Source of the DNA: Nitrospira sp.
Lineage (GTDB): Bacteria; Nitrospirota; Nitrospiria; Nitrospirales; Nitrospiraceae
DNA: 64,000 nt
Assembly (NCBI GenBank): GCA_035968315.1
Contig: JAVYIN010000006.1
Location: 62,001-126,000 of the forward strand
Direction of reading: 5' to 3'
Position 1 is the stretch's first letter. Every line of letters begins with the position of its first letter. A model generated the notes under the pieces. The model had not been told where the DNA came from. It worked only from the letters and a program-made list of their open reading frames with translations, and did no database searches. Of this stretch, positions 45,191-53,254 are shown one piece after another. A program made the position numbers and the translations under genes.

Positions 45191-45261
45191 CCATTCCCAC
45201 CGGCCATGTTCCGCCCGCGCGGCATGGCGAAGCAGATCGCTAGCCGCCTATTGAAGTACAG

Positions 45262-45771
45262 CTACACTTCATCCTGGCGCAATTCTGAAAGAGTCCTGAG
45301 AATCTCTGCCGGGCGCGGCGGACAACCGGGAATGCGGAGATCAACAGGGATGTGGCGCTCCACAGGGCCGCTCACGGCATAGCTCCCTTTGAATATCCCG
45401 CAGTGAATGGCGCAGTCGCCGAGGGCAATCACCAGCTTCGGATCCGGCGTCTGCCTATAGACATCCTTCAGGGCCTTCTCCATGTTGACGGTAACGGGAC
45501 CCGTCACCACGAGCGCATCGGCGTGGCGCGGAGACGCGGCGATATGCAGCCCGGTCCGCTCGGCGTCATAGACGGGATTCATCAAGGCATTCAGCTCCAT
45601 CTCGCAGGCGTTGCATGAGCCGGTGTCCACTTCACGGATGGCCAGCGACTTTCTGAACGGCAGGGCTTTTGCGCGGCACTCCGGTGTTGGCGGAGCAATG
45701 GCCTCAGTGGGCTCCGGATGCCGGCCTGTCACGATTCCCGTCTTCAGACTCTTTTTGAGGATACGAAACAT
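45262..45771 (-). CDS. hyfI: Hydrogenase-4-type small subunit (NuoB-like)
   Basis: A 169-residue NuoB/HycG-like subunit with the N2 [4Fe-4S] cluster ligands C53, C56, C120 and C150 (GSCNACEME, GDCAIHC, GCPPRP). In complex I and group 4 hydrogenases this cluster passes electrons to the quinone or NiFe site. Last gene of the hyfBCEFGI operon. No HyfH/NuoI-type ferredoxin subunit is encoded next to it, so its upstream electron donor is unclear. Confidence 0.92.
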   Translation of the reverse strand: MFRILKKSLKTGIVTGRHPEPTEAIAPPTPECRAKALPFRKSLAIREVDTGSCNACEMELNALMNPVYDAERTGLHIAASPRHADALVVTGPVTVNMEKALKDVYRQTPDPKLVIALGDCAIHCGIFKGSYAVSGPVERHIPVDLRIPGCPPRPAEILRTLSELRQDEV

Positions 45772-45785
45772 GATGCGCCTCCCGG

Positions 45786-47372
45786 TTACAAATCGTTACC
45801 GGCATACGAGAGATTGAAGCTTTTGTTGATGAGCGGAAAATCGGGAATGATGTTTCCCACCACCGCCCACTGGATGGCGGGCCAGTTCGCGAATGACGGG
45901 TCCCGTACCTTGCAGCGATGAATCCCTCCGTCTTCCCCGGCCATCACGAAGGAGAGAATTTCTCCCCGCCACCCTTCCACGGCCGAGATGGCCCATTCGC
46001 CAGCACGCGGCGAGTGATTCGGCGCAGCAGTGAGCGGGCCGTCCGGGATCGTTCGGCAAATCTCGCGGATCAGGCGGATCGATTCGTGGATCTCATCCAT
46101 GCGCACGCGCACACGCGCCCGGACATCTCCGTATCGGTAGCACGCAACGTTGACGGGCAATTCGTCGTAGGCCGCAAACGGCCGGTCGCGGCGGACATCC
46201 TGATCGAGCCCCGAGGCCCGGCCCACCACGCCGACAACCCCATGATCCCAGGCAATGCGTTCCGTCAGCACCCCGGTGGTTTCCAGACGATCCGTGAGCG
46301 AGGCATTCGCAGCGATTATCGCCTCAAGCTCGGAAAAGTCCTGTTCGATCCGGCTCACCTCGTCCACCGTGTCCGCGAGCAGCGTTCGCTCAACATCCTG
46401 GGCCACCCCGCCGACACAGAGAACGCCGCGCAGGAATCGCGATCCGGCCAGCCGGTCATTGAGCTGCATGACGCGTTCTTTCATACGGCTGCAGTGGGCA
46501 TGGGGCAGCGCATAGGCCGTATCGTTACAGATGGCGCCGACGTCGCCGAGATGATTGTGCAACCGCTCCAACTCCAGAAAGAACGAGCGCAGATAACGCG
46601 CGCGGCGCGGCGCGGTGAGCTGCATCAGCGTCTCGACCGCCTGGCAATAGGCAAGGCCATGCCCCACGGTGGTATCTCCCGAGATGCGCTCGGCCAGCGG
46701 CACAGCGGCCGTCAGCCGCTGTTGTTCAAAAAGCTTTTCGCCCCCTCGGTGTTTCCAGAAGTGGCGCACTTCGAGTTGCAGAATCGGTTCGCCGGCGACA
46801 GAAAAGCGGAAGTGTCCCGGCTCAATGATGCCGGCATGGATCGGCCCGACCGGAATTTCAAACACGCCTTCGCCGTCGATACGGCGAAACCGATATTCCC
46901 CCTGCTGCCGCCCCATGACGGCATCCCAGGCAAAGTCTTTTTTCAGCGGGTGCGCGCCCTTTGGCCAATGCTCGTGCCGGATCAAGCGGCGGAGATCCGG
47001 GTGCCCGTGCGGGATGAGGCCGAACAGATCCCGGATTTCCCGTTCGTACCACTGCGCCGCATGCACAGAGGGCGTGATCGACGGAAACAGACGCTCCTGC
47101 CCGGTGAGCTCCAGTGTCAGCAGAATCCAGGGCTGGCGGGATTCCTGCGCGAACAGATACTGAATGTCATAGGTCTCCGATCCGGCGGAGTGAGCGACGG
47201 CGAACAACAGCGCAAGGCGGCAGTGCAAGGTCTGATGGAGCAATCGGACGAGTCCCGGCAGCTGCGCCTGGTCCGGGCGATATCGCAGCAGATCGCCGCC
47301 GGCTGACGCGTCCGGCCTTAGGCCGGGAAACGTTTCATGAACCAGCTGTTCAACCGATGGACGATCCGGCAT
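45786..47372 (-). CDS. hyfG: Hydrogenase-4-like large subunit (NuoCD-like) lacking NiFe ligands
   Basis: 528 residues: an N-terminal NuoC-like domain (about 1-150; WYEREIRDLFGLIPHGHPDLRRLI) and a NuoD/HycE-like domain. In true NiFe subunits the N-terminal ligand motif is R-x-C-G-x-C; here the same place reads RISGDTTVGH (SGDT at 231-234). The C-terminal D-P-C-x2-C motif is also missing, the protein ending FNLSYAGNDL. It therefore cannot bind NiFe and is not a hydrogenase; it probably forms a quinone or other redox site as in complex I. Gene order and 14-base spacing to hyfI support one complex. Confidence 0.92.
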   Translation of the reverse strand: MPDRPSVEQLVHETFPGLRPDASAGGDLLRYRPDQAQLPGLVRLLHQTLHCRLALLFAVAHSAGSETYDIQYLFAQESRQPWILLTLELTGQERLFPSITPSVHAAQWYEREIRDLFGLIPHGHPDLRRLIRHEHWPKGAHPLKKDFAWDAVMGRQQGEYRFRRIDGEGVFEIPVGPIHAGIIEPGHFRFSVAGEPILQLEVRHFWKHRGGEKLFEQQRLTAAVPLAERISGDTTVGHGLAYCQAVETLMQLTAPRRARYLRSFFLELERLHNHLGDVGAICNDTAYALPHAHCSRMKERVMQLNDRLAGSRFLRGVLCVGGVAQDVERTLLADTVDEVSRIEQDFSELEAIIAANASLTDRLETTGVLTERIAWDHGVVGVVGRASGLDQDVRRDRPFAAYDELPVNVACYRYGDVRARVRVRMDEIHESIRLIREICRTIPDGPLTAAPNHSPRAGEWAISAVEGWRGEILSFVMAGEDGGIHRCKVRDPSFANWPAIQWAVVGNIIPDFPLINKSFNLSYAGNDL

Positions 47373-47387
47373 CGCGGCCTCCCAATT

Positions 47388-48902
47388 CTAGCGCGCCACC
47401 AACATGGCAGAGGCGGTTTCGAGAAGCTGGTGCAACGGAAGCGGCAGCACCCAACAGAACCCTACGAGTACCGCCGCCAGCAGGATGAGCGCCAGGTGCC
47501 CCGCAGACCATGGCTCTCCCTGCACGACCCCTTGCGGGGCCGTTCCCCAGACCATGCCGGTAATTCGAAACAGCAAACCGGCGAAGGCCACCAGGCCACA
47601 GAGCAGCAGGATCACCACCAGACCTTTCGTTCCCGGCTGCCCCCACTCTCCCGGCAGCCCGGCTGTCCCGAGCGCGGTGACAATCTGCATCTCGCTGGCA
47701 AAAAGCGAAAACGGCGGCAATGCCGCCAAGGCCAATCCGGCGACAAGCAGCGCCAGCGCAGATCCGGGCAGGGCCGTGACCAGCCCCCGCACTTCGCCGA
47801 TCTCCACCGATTTATACCGCCGGTGAATGTTGCCGGCCGCAAAGAACGCCAGGGACTTCGCGCAGGCATGATTCACCAGATGGAACAGCCCGCCGAAGGT
47901 GCCGAGGGGACCGCCGACGCCGAATCCCACCATCGCCAGCCCCATGTGTTCAATGCTGGAATAGGCCAGCATCCGCTTGTAGTTGTGCTGCAGGAGCATA
48001 AAGAACGCGGCGATGGCAAAGGACACGAGTCCGAACAACGCCAGCAAGCCGCCGGTGAATTCGGGAGAGACCGCCTGATCGACAATCCCCCTGCTCCGCA
48101 GAATCGCATAGACCGCGACCGTTTCCAGGACGCCCGCCAGCATCGCCGCAACCGGGGCGGGCGCTTCCGTGTAGGCATCGGGCAGCCAGCTATGCATGGG
48201 CACGAGCCCGACCTTGGTGCCGTATCCGACAAACAGGAAGACGAACGCCAGTTTCAATATGTGAGGATCCAGTTGCGCGGCCACCTGCTGAAGCTGAGTG
48301 ATGTTCAGCGCTGAACTGACGTCGCCTAAGACGCGCAGAGAGGAATAGTACATCAGCACCACGCCGAACAGCGCCAGCGAGATGCCGACGGAACAGAGAA
48401 TCAAATATTTCCATCCGGCCTCCAGTGACTCGCGCCGGCGCCAGAACGCAATGAGAAACGTCGTGGCCAGGGTCGTCGCTTCGATCGCCACCCATTGCAC
48501 GCCGAGGCTGTTGGCGGCGGTTGCCAGAACCATGGCGAAGAGAAACATATGGAAGAGGAAAAAGAACAGATTGAGCCGGTTGGGCGCAATCACGCCGCGC
48601 GCCACCTGATCGTCCATGTAGGAGCGCATATACAACGAACAGGCGAGGCCGACGAGGCCGATAATGAACAAAATCACCGAAGAGAGGGCATCGATATAGA
48701 CGATCTCGCCGAGGGCGGTGAGCGAGCCCTGCGCCAAGACGATTCGCCCGATCGCGCACTCAGCCAGGACCAGAGCGCCCATGCTCGTGAGGTTGACGAG
48801 GTGAAGCCGGCGCGACGAGGAAATGAGCAGACTCAGCCCGCCGGCCACCAGCGGCGCGATGAGGAGCAGGCTGACGGCGAGTGTGGCGGTATCCCCGGTC
48901 AT
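47388..48902 (-). CDS. hyfF: Hydrogenase-4-type antiporter-like membrane subunit (NuoN-like)
   Basis: A 504-residue integral membrane protein with about 13-14 helices of the proton-conducting transporter family. Typical elements are the TM5-region Glu (WVAIEATTLATTFLIAF), VPMHSWLPDAYTEAPAPVAAMLAG and YKRMLAYSSIEHMGLAMVGFG. It is one of two proton-pumping subunits of the complex (with HyfB). Its ATG overlaps the stop of hyfE by 4 bases, indicating coupled translation. Confidence 0.93.
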   Translation of the reverse strand: MTGDTATLAVSLLLIAPLVAGGLSLLISSSRRLHLVNLTSMGALVLAECAIGRIVLAQGSLTALGEIVYIDALSSVILFIIGLVGLACSLYMRSYMDDQVARGVIAPNRLNLFFFLFHMFLFAMVLATAANSLGVQWVAIEATTLATTFLIAFWRRRESLEAGWKYLILCSVGISLALFGVVLMYYSSLRVLGDVSSALNITQLQQVAAQLDPHILKLAFVFLFVGYGTKVGLVPMHSWLPDAYTEAPAPVAAMLAGVLETVAVYAILRSRGIVDQAVSPEFTGGLLALFGLVSFAIAAFFMLLQHNYKRMLAYSSIEHMGLAMVGFGVGGPLGTFGGLFHLVNHACAKSLAFFAAGNIHRRYKSVEIGEVRGLVTALPGSALALLVAGLALAALPPFSLFASEMQIVTALGTAGLPGEWGQPGTKGLVVILLLCGLVAFAGLLFRITGMVWGTAPQGVVQGEPWSAGHLALILLAAVLVGFCWVLPLPLHQLLETASAMLVAR

Positions 48903-49567
48903 TCCTTCAACTCGCTGAGACGGGTGGTGTCCACGCTGTCGAACGCGTCTTGCAACCGATTGGTATAGATGCCGGCGATCAAGGCGGCGACCAACACGTC
49001 GAAGAACACGCCCAGTTCCACGATCAACGGCATGCCGTAGGTCGCGGCGGTCGCCCCCAAGAAGAGGCCATTCTCCATGACGAGGAAGGCGATCATCTGG
49101 GTGACGGCCTTTTGCCGTGCGATCATGGTGAAGAAGCCGATCAGGACGATGGCCAGGGCAATGGCCAGGGAGTCACGGGTCAAGAGGTGTCCAAACGGGA
49201 TGATGGGCTGCGTGATGAAAAAGGCGATCATCACCAGCACACCGCAGATGAGCAGGCTTGCCGGCACATTGACGTTCATGACCAGTTCGCGGGTGACGTT
49301 GAGCCGCTCGATCACGCGCCGCAGGACGCGAGGGATCACGATCACCTTGACCACCACGGTCAGGACGGCCGCAACGTAAATGTGCCTCGCGCCGGTAAGA
49401 AAGGCCACCAATGCCGCGGTCATGGCCAGAAACAACGATTGCAGCGCAAAGAGATCCACGCAGGCCGAGAGCCGGCGTTGGGCCACAATGGCGAAGCAGG
49501 TGAGGAGGAGCATCGCCGAACCCAGATCCACCAGTTGAGCGCTGATATGGGGAGTCAACCAGGACAC
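48899..49567 (-). CDS. hyfE: Hydrogenase-4-type membrane subunit (NuoK-like plus)
   Basis: 222 residues, almost all hydrophobic (about seven helices). The NuoK-like core includes the buried Glu of FLVMENGLFLGATAATYGMP. I start it at GTG 49567 (VSWLTPHISAQLVDLGS), which follows the hyfC stop by 2 bases and has GAGG a few bases upstream; the open frame reaches further but overlaps hyfC and is not hydrophobic there. It forms part of the proton path between HyfC and the antiporter subunits. Confidence 0.87.
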   Translation of the reverse strand: MSWLTPHISAQLVDLGSAMLLLTCFAIVAQRRLSACVDLFALQSLFLAMTAALVAFLTGARHIYVAAVLTVVVKVIVIPRVLRRVIERLNVTRELVMNVNVPASLLICGVLVMIAFFITQPIIPFGHLLTRDSLAIALAIVLIGFFTMIARQKAVTQMIAFLVMENGLFLGATAATYGMPLIVELGVFFDVLVAALIAGIYTNRLQDAFDSVDTTRLSELKE

Positions 49568-49569
49568 CG

Positions 49570-50532
49570 TCAGCCTCGCAAAATGTAAAAGAACAACAAA
49601 CCGAGCAGCGCCAGGATGAAGGCGGCGCCGAGCAGGTCGGTGACACGGAAGAGACGCATTTTGGCGAACATGCACTCCATCGTGCCGATCACGACGGCCA
49701 GGCCGGCCACTTTCATGAGATAGACGGCCAATCCCACTGCGAGGGCCGCGGGAGTCAGCGCCGTCGCGATGCCCCAGGGCGCAAACACGTTGGCAATGAG
49801 CGTCAAAAACACCAGGAGCTTGATACCGGAGGCCCATTCGATAAGGGCCAGGTACCGGCCGGAATATTCCAGCACCATGGCCTCATGAATCATCGTGAGT
49901 TCGAGATGAGTCGCCGGATTGTCCACCGGGACACGGCTCGTTTCGGCGAGGGTCACGATAAAGAGCGCGGCCAGCGCCATCAAATGCGGGGGCGGATCGG
50001 TCACAATCCCTTCCATCAGCGCAGTCTTGTGAACGATCGTGCTGAGATTCGTGGAACCGGTGGTCAGCGCGATCGCGAAAATGGCCATGATCATCGCCGG
50101 TTCGGTCAGCGAGGCAATGATCGACTCACGGCTGCCCCCCATCCCGCCGAACGCGGAGCCGGCATCGAGTCCTGCCAGGATGAGGAAGAACGTGCCCAGC
50201 GCCAGCAGATAGACCAGTGCGATGATATTGCCCGCGAAATTGAGCGGCACCTGCGAGGCAAAGACCGGGACAAGCAGTCCGGCTGCCACTGTCGAGGCAA
50301 ACACGATGTACGGAGTGGCCGTAAAAATCCATGACGCGGTGCTGGAGACAACCGGCTGCTTGCGAAACAGTTTCGCGAGATCGGCGTAGGGCTGGAAGAG
50401 GCTCGCCCCGCAGCGGCACTGAAACCGTGCCTTCACTTTTCGGATGAGGCCGACGATGCCGGGCGCGGCAGCCAGCATGACCAGAATCTGAGCCGCGGTG
50501 ACGACGATGGCTTGAAGAAGTGTGAGCGGCAC
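49570..50532 (-). CDS. hyfC: Hydrogenase-4-type membrane subunit (NuoH-like)
   Basis: 320 residues with about eight helices, the NuoH/HycD homologue that links the redox arm to the membrane arm. Conserved parts include QPYADLAKLFRKQPV near the N-terminus, and ETSRVPVDNPATHLELTMIHEAMVLEYSG, which carries the acidic residues of the quinone/proton junction. Located between hyfB and hyfE with very short gaps. Confidence 0.93.
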   Translation of the reverse strand: MPLTLLQAIVVTAAQILVMLAAAPGIVGLIRKVKARFQCRCGASLFQPYADLAKLFRKQPVVSSTASWIFTATPYIVFASTVAAGLLVPVFASQVPLNFAGNIIALVYLLALGTFFLILAGLDAGSAFGGMGGSRESIIASLTEPAMIMAIFAIALTTGSTNLSTIVHKTALMEGIVTDPPPHLMALAALFIVTLAETSRVPVDNPATHLELTMIHEAMVLEYSGRYLALIEWASGIKLLVFLTLIANVFAPWGIATALTPAALAVGLAVYLMKVAGLAVVIGTMECMFAKMRLFRVTDLLGAAFILALLGLLFFYILRG

Positions 50533-50547
50533 CGAATTTCACCTCCG

Positions 50548-52572
50548 TTACATCGCCAAGAGCAAGAGCACGACCAGCGTCACAAATATGTAGGCCAGGT
50601 AGAGATGGAGGCTCCCCGCTTGAATGATTCGCAGCCGGTCCGCCAGCCTGGAGACACACGCGACCACGGGCGCATAGAGATACCGCTCAAACACCGGCTC
50701 GATGTGAATGGCGAAACGCCGCCGCCTGGCAAAATACTTCGACTCTTCCAGGAATTCCGTTTCAAGCTCCACGGTCGGCTGATACACCGTGCTGAACACC
50801 CGCTTGATCGGCTGCACGAATCCTGTCGCCGTATATTCCATCCGGGCGGTCAACGGAAGACCGCAGCCCCAGGTTCTGCTGTACCGCTTCTTCGGAAAGC
50901 CGCCGAACAGAGCCACGAGGGCAAGGCCGAGCGCCCCCGCCGCGACAAGGATGAGGGCGAGCCCCGGGGAAGACAGGCTCGCATACTCCGCATCGACCGG
51001 CGTCAGCATCCACCCCTCAAGCCCCAGCATCCTCTCCGCGATGGACACGCCGGCCATCGGCGCGGTGATCCGGTCCAGCATCGGCACCACAACCATGGGG
51101 GCGAGTCCCAGCAGGATACAGACGGCCGCGAGCAGCCCCATTCCGATTCGCATCGGCCAAGGGACTTCTTCGGCATGACGCGCGTGGACACTGCGGGGCA
51201 GGGCCAGGAACGAGATGCCGAACGCCTTGGCAAAGCAAGCCAAGGCCAGCACTCCGGTGAGCGCCAGCATCGCAGCGGCCAGCGGGAGCATGAATTTCAT
51301 CAGCACCGAGGGGAGCTGAACGCTCATGAAGAGGCTTTGAAAGATCAGCCATTCGCTGACAAATCCATTCGTGGGCGGGAGTGCGGCAATGGAGACGGCG
51401 CCAATGAGAAAGAAGAGCCCGGTCCAAGGCATCCGGCGCAGCAGACCGCCATATTCCTCCATGTTCCGAGTGTGGGTCGCATAGAGCAGCGACCCCGCGC
51501 CCAGAAACAGCAAGGACTTGAACATGGCATGGTTGATCGTGTGATAGAGACCCGCCACCAGCCCGAGCGCAGCCAGCTCGCGGAGCCCATAACTTTGAAA
51601 GATCATCCCCGCGCCGATGCCAAGCAGTATGATCCCGATATTCTCGACGCTGTGATAGGCCAGGAGTCGCTTGAGATCATGCTCCATCAAGGCATACATG
51701 ACGCCGAGCCATGCGGAGACGGCGCCAAGCCCCAGCACGGTGAATCCCCACCACCAGGGAAACTCTCCGCCGAGAAAGTCGAACGTGACGCGCAGCAAGC
51801 CATAGATCGCCGTCTTGATCATGACGCCCGACATGAGGGCGGAGACATGCGACGGGGCGGCTGGATGGGCATACGGCAGCCACACGTGCAGCGGCACGAC
51901 ACCCGCCTTGGCACCGAAGCCAATCAGAGCGGCCAGAAAGGCGGCCGTCCGCAGGCTGCCGGATAACGGCTGCTCAGGATGACGGAACCCCTCGAACGAG
52001 AACGTCGCCCCCTGCTGGAAGCACACAAGAAACGCCACCGTGATGAACGCCGTGCCGACATGGGTCATGATCAGATAAAAGAAACTCGCATGCCGCACGT
52101 CCGGATCCGCATGATCCGTGGCGACAAGGAAATAGGACGCCAGGGACATCAGTTCCCAGAGAAGGAGAAACAAGAACCCGTTGTCCGCGAGCACCACCAG
52201 CGTCATGGAGCCGAGGAACGCATTGAAGAGCGATCCCAGTGCGGCCACTGACACCCGGCCCTGAAAAGACCGCAGATACCCGATGGCATAGATGGACGCG
52301 GCCAACCCGGCGAGAGAAACGGTGAACACAAAGAACGCCGCGAGGGCATCGAGCCGGAAGGCGAACGTCAGCAGAGGAATCGCCGAATTGATCGAGAGCC
52401 GCATCGGGACGGAGGCCGTGAGGCCAAGCAGGCCGAGAGCGACACCTGAGCCGGTTGCCAGGATGCCGCACACGCCTGCCGCGAGGCTCTGGGCCTGCGG
52501 GCGCCGCAGGCAGAGCGGCAGCCCAATACCAGCCGCATAACAGGCCAGCAGCACCCACAATACGGTCAGCAT
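50548..52572 (-). CDS. hyfB: Hydrogenase-4-type antiporter-like membrane subunit (NuoL-like)
   Basis: A 674-residue proton-translocating subunit with the antiporter core (LLLWELMSLASYFLVAT, then VPLHVWLPYAHPAAPSHVSALMSGVMIKTAIYG and HDLKRLLAYHSVENIGIILLG) and a hydrophilic C-terminal extension typical of HyfB. The start at ATG 52572 gives an N-terminal membrane helix (MLTVLWVLLACYAAGIG); a GTG at 52620 has GGGGAGGG immediately before it but would add a hydrophilic leader. First membrane gene of the operon. Confidence 0.92.
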   Translation of the reverse strand: MLTVLWVLLACYAAGIGLPLCLRRPQAQSLAAGVCGILATGSGVALGLLGLTASVPMRLSINSAIPLLTFAFRLDALAAFFVFTVSLAGLAASIYAIGYLRSFQGRVSVAALGSLFNAFLGSMTLVVLADNGFLFLLLWELMSLASYFLVATDHADPDVRHASFFYLIMTHVGTAFITVAFLVCFQQGATFSFEGFRHPEQPLSGSLRTAAFLAALIGFGAKAGVVPLHVWLPYAHPAAPSHVSALMSGVMIKTAIYGLLRVTFDFLGGEFPWWWGFTVLGLGAVSAWLGVMYALMEHDLKRLLAYHSVENIGIILLGIGAGMIFQSYGLRELAALGLVAGLYHTINHAMFKSLLFLGAGSLLYATHTRNMEEYGGLLRRMPWTGLFFLIGAVSIAALPPTNGFVSEWLIFQSLFMSVQLPSVLMKFMLPLAAAMLALTGVLALACFAKAFGISFLALPRSVHARHAEEVPWPMRIGMGLLAAVCILLGLAPMVVVPMLDRITAPMAGVSIAERMLGLEGWMLTPVDAEYASLSSPGLALILVAAGALGLALVALFGGFPKKRYSRTWGCGLPLTARMEYTATGFVQPIKRVFSTVYQPTVELETEFLEESKYFARRRRFAIHIEPVFERYLYAPVVACVSRLADRLRIIQAGSLHLYLAYIFVTLVVLLLLAM

Positions 52573-52629
52573 CGCGTCATCCGATCGGCCAGCCCCTGTC
52601 TTCGACAGCCACGCGCGCACCCCTCCCCA

Positions 52630-52869
52630 TTAGATTCCTGACTGCAACGATCGGCCGGTCCTGGTCCTGCAGCGGCTCATGCCCTCTCTCGCTTTCAGAT
52701 TATTTGCATCGGCAGCCAGCACGGCAGTCCAGTGGGAACACGCCTCCTCATACTGGCCAAGTTCCTCCAGCAGCCTGGCCAGCTCACTTCGGGACATCAG
52801 GTCGGTCGGGCAGTCGGCCAATAGTTGCTGCAATTGCGTCAGGCGATGAATCCAAAAGGAATCGGACAT
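52630..52869 (-). CDS. Small TPR-repeat protein
   Basis: 79 residues with about one and a half tetratricopeptide units (SRSELARLLEELGQYEEACSHWTAVLAADANNLKAREG). GAGGG lies about 8 bases before the ATG. It is the first gene of the hyf operon, 105 bases downstream of the sigma54-type promoter. TPR proteins mediate protein contacts, so it may be an assembly or regulatory partner of the complex; no homologue in known hyf operons comes to mind. Confidence 0.65.
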   Translation of the reverse strand: MSDSFWIHRLTQLQQLLADCPTDLMSRSELARLLEELGQYEEACSHWTAVLAADANNLKAREGMSRCRTRTGRSLQSGI

Positions 52870-52974
52870 AAAACACCCTCACTAGATCTCCGGCACGAAC
52901 CACCACACGCGCACTCATGCGTGCCGCATCTCAACAGAGCCATGCATTAAGAAACAGCTGATACCGTCATGCTG

Positions 52975-52990
52975 TGCATGCACGATGCCA
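52975..52990 (-). promoter_or_regulatory. Probable sigma54 promoter of the hyf operon
   Basis: On the minus strand the sequence is TGGCATCGTGCATGCA: TGGCAT at -24, ATGCA at -12 (one mismatch to TTGCA), GG-N10-GC spacing exact. Transcription would start near 52963, about 95 bases before the TPR gene ATG. Confidence 0.65.
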
Positions 52991-53097
52991 CAAATACGTT
53001 CCAGGCGGTTTTCATGTCTGGGGGAATGAATCTGCGGATTTATATGGATCGGAGGATCCTTACCGAGAGGGTAGGAGACACACCATTCCCGATAGTC

Positions 53098-53110
53098 TGC
53101 AAGATTTGCA
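53098..53110. promoter_or_regulatory. Activator dyad 1, TGCAA-GAT-TTGCA
   Basis: Perfect inverted repeat, extended to a 17-bp palindrome TCTGCAAGATTTGCAGA (53096-53112). Its centre is about 115 bp upstream of the -24 box of the hyf promoter. Confidence 0.6.
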
Positions 53111-53140
53111 GATTCACCCACCGGACGAAAAAGATCGCCG

Positions 53141-53153
53141 TGCAATTCTTGCA
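53141..53153. promoter_or_regulatory. Activator dyad 2, TGCAA-TTC-TTGCA
   Basis: Perfect inverted repeat of the same half-site and spacing as dyad 1. Centre-to-centre distance to dyad 1 is 43 bp, about four helical turns, which places both on the same DNA face. Confidence 0.6.
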
Positions 53154-53201
53154 GAAACGCAACGGGTACGCGGAATTCACGGTTTTTCGATCAGCCAGGT
53201 G

Positions 53202-53214
53202 TGCAACGCTTGCG
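53202..53214. promoter_or_regulatory. Activator dyad 3, TGCAA-CGC-TTGCG
   Basis: Same dyad with one mismatch in the last base. It lies 61 bp from dyad 2, about six helical turns, and 40 bases from the end of the activator gene. Confidence 0.5.
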
Positions 53215-53254
53215 GGTTGCGAGAGAACGACGGGGAGGCGCATTTTTCTGGAGG

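Larger units (their letters stand above)
52870..53254. promoter_or_regulatory. hyf operon control region
   Basis: 385 bases between the sigma54-activator gene and the TPR-hyf operon, without a gene. It contains the sigma54-type promoter (52975-52990) and three copies of TGCAA-N3-TTGCA, described separately. The layout, tandem dyads more than 100 bp upstream of a -24/-12 promoter, is the classical one for enhancer-dependent transcription. Confidence 0.7.

Noticed and set aside
45786-47372. Annotation of the hyf cluster as a H2-evolving hydrogenase-4
   Set aside because: The NiFe cysteine ligands are absent in HyfG and no maturation genes are nearby.
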